From: Pseudomonadota bacterium | Lineage (GTDB): Bacteria > Desulfobacterota > Desulfobacteria > Desulfobacterales > Desulfolunaceae | Length of the DNA: 64,000 nucleotides | Direction of reading: 5' to 3' | Assembly: GCA_018818835.1 (NCBI GenBank) | Contig: JAHIRD010000039.1 | Location: 1 to 64,000, forward strand | Shown: positions 63,501-64,000 of the stretch, one piece after another | How the letters are laid out: each line of letters opens with the position of its first letter | How positions within the stretch are numbered: the stretch's first letter is position 1 | The notes under the pieces: generated by a model | Seen by the model: only the letters and a program-made list of their open reading frames with translations | Told to the model about the DNA's origin: nothing | Databases searched by the model: none | Position numbers and translations under genes: made by a program

Positions 63501-64000
63501 GGCGGAGAGGATTTCGGCCATCATCTGACCGCTCTTTTTGAACGGCTGCGCCTGTCCGACGGCCTGGTGCCGTACATCAGCCAGATGCCGGCTTCGGATT
63601 TGCCCAATTGGGAACGGCCCTTCAGCCTGAATACCCTTCCCGAAGAGAACCATTTTGCCCAGCTGGATCAAACCGACATCGTGGATTGCATCGAAGCCCG
63701 GATCAACACGTATTCGGGCGCGGACTCTCTGCCGGTTCTGCTGCTTGGGGCGGCCTGGGAATCGGCCGGTGCCTTTCAGACTGTACTCGGACGCTTCGGC
63801 AATCCCGATACCGTTCATTTTGACATGCGCCAGATCGGTGTGGACCCGGATCAGATCGGATTGGCTGAGGTGAGCATCGGCACCGAGCGGTTTTTTATCG
63901 GCGATATCGGCGTGTTTAATACGGCTCCCAGCCTGGGCACCCAGGACCGGCTCCTTCCAGTGGAAGGGGATACGCCAGGTGATAATTCCCAGGCCAAACA
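60579..64000 (+). CDS. Giant protein of unknown function, open at the window end (at least 1140 codons)
   Basis: From ATG 60579 (AAGGAC 9 bases before) the frame runs without a stop to the window edge. No signal peptide is visible. Parts: a helical start (about 1-65), a beta-rich block with alternating hydrophobic strands (PVLFITTREANGHLFIGLGL, VDLAGDIDFALG), and a long helical-beta middle. From about 740 to 900 comes an unusual Trp/Pro/Phe-rich stretch (FPSINFQWPELPAFPNINLP, WNLFFGNPWP). Near 1051 is PVLLLGAAWESAGAF, which faintly recalls an alpha/beta-hydrolase strand. I cannot assign a family with confidence. Base and codon use look like the rest of the window, so recent transfer is not evident. 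Confidence 0.7.
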   Translation, partial: MSAFLNFGDLDPTIEKLLKFFGVVTDNGNLNSEWLKQPLERLRESVYERHALFFELLDDLLDSTDGQRQGMAGPNTGDTWYPVPGLNVPVLFITTREANGHLFIGLGLNWSPTGGDNDFSANVFANLPLIDVDLAGDIDFALGKNDSPVQLAFNVSHKDGFGHDIIFAGVKLSAQIYFTKSPEVSFQVQQLELPGKDPQDINLAQMDMNDPEQWVQLILSLVQAKMMGEGGEIERIAAHLLPIFGLTGLGPKIDWWDVPSQGTGVITQWLRSLLESSDDLDDWLEHWLQLINAPNITIQGTGTRIDPKKIKISLAPVLDLYFTMGQTRNAQGHLMCYPGLILATAGKTIGNDDATLNVQCRCELAEIPLGGGGEVEPLSGFDLCARLYRDGDDLVDTDFTASPQPLNILGQFKVKELKAGLALNTSGQMIPILELVNVTSAQGNWPSLDLTSGKAFLQPLADLADSLIRQEIQSLLGTDSPAVHTGKHLAALLGIIPPTDPNTPAPWPVKTVIDVSKLAAFLGNPLGAIACYHGDCIAQENNQAPLWRFLVSDLIGLLKQASIAAPAVTGTGDITDPWTVEIYSGAEGNAYLTVWAEVDQQSLRPQLDVALMLEPSLIGLGTHADLRLRTCLHVLHLSIPPTAQCPGPVNATWLESVSSTVRVMGKPELTVQTGLGLTVSVDWIELSCVWKQQNNFDWAVALQNLSASCNLAGLAPITLPSLKFGGGFDLTWNFPSLDIDLNIDLPDFGALLKLCLGSWLIERCGSFGFGLAGLLGLFPSINFQWPELPAFPNINLPDWNSGPFSFPLDWPKFHVGDWNLFFGNPWPLICNHLKLLFSKPSWAFPSLKFLGGSLFGSFPDFSLPDWGWGSGGTFEIPSLGSLPFSITGDGTYEIPWALMLDFDQMPPVELLVWLDPDGPPIDDWASVMISLVPDSWQDIPALMGNPAFSLSNLGDLLKHLEDLSPIVRRMMKSVGGEDFGHHLTALFERLRLSDGLVPYISQMPASDLPNWERPFSLNTLPEENHFAQLDQTDIVDCIEARINTYSGADSLPVLLLGAAWESAGAFQTVLGRFGNPDTVHFDMRQIGVDPDQIGLAEVSIGTERFFIGDIGVFNTAPSLGTQDRLLPVEGDTPGDNSQAK

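Overview
The window looks like a chromosomal segment of an anaerobic, Gram-negative bacterium, most likely a Desulfobacterota (delta-proteobacterial) sulfate reducer of the Desulfobacteraceae type. This is an inference. It rests on a giant BcrA/HgdC-type radical dehydratase activase, a NapC-type plus octahaem HAO-like cytochrome pair, a FmdE protein, cobamide genes, a PEP-CTERM protein, TonB and OmpA-type outer-membrane proteins, and many dispersed palindromic intergenic repeats.

Layout. 1-1.3 kb is decayed: an IS21 helper fragment, an orphan ORF and a pseudogene. Two tRNA genes (Arg-TCG, His-GTG) follow on the minus strand. 2-9 kb carries cbiB, a CbiR-like cobamide-remodelling protein and a 1379-residue duplicated activase. 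9-18.9 kb holds a structured leader with a terminator, a TonB receptor, then a tightly packed set of methyltransferase, lipoprotein binding protein, two permeases, a fused double ATPase and FmdE. This reads as an uptake system for a metal chelate or related small molecule. 18.9-25.3 kb holds a receiver-kinase hybrid, an unlisted 41-residue peptide gene with its own promoter, operator-like palindrome and terminator, a chemoreceptor and a PEP-CTERM secreted protein. 25.5-35 kb holds typA (minus), then crcB, an MqsRA-like toxin-antitoxin pair, mutY, birA and a divergent pyruvate-carboxylase-like enzyme. The last two are functionally linked, since BirA would biotinylate the carboxylase.

35.6-44 kb is mixed: an MFS remnant, two VOC proteins, a ferredoxin, a TIGR01777-type epimerase, a YhdH/AcuI-type reductase, a C39-like lipoprotein and an HDOD protein. 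44.2-46.3 kb encodes a periplasmic electron-transfer module (tetrahaem NapC-like protein plus octahaem HAO-like enzyme). 46.4-48.8 kb is a minus-strand pair, a YbiT-like ABC-F protein behind a leader terminator followed by a VIT-family transporter. 49.4-55.9 kb is a single 2166-residue ORF joining an adhesin-like half to an OmpA-like half through what looks like a C-terminal membrane tag and an internal signal peptide. 56-59.4 kb is a minus-strand operon of vapB, vapC, a secreted protein and recJ. From 59.8 kb to the window end lie two plus-strand genes I do not recognise, the second running off the edge after 1140 codons.

Two families of palindromic intergenic repeats recur across the window. 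One has arms of the cacgaagaacacgaag type ending in a cgaacgggtggtgg block. The other starts tgatggcgtcgtaaaaagtc, sits just after gene ends and once supplies the stop codon. All protein calls come from reading motifs by eye; no database search was possible.
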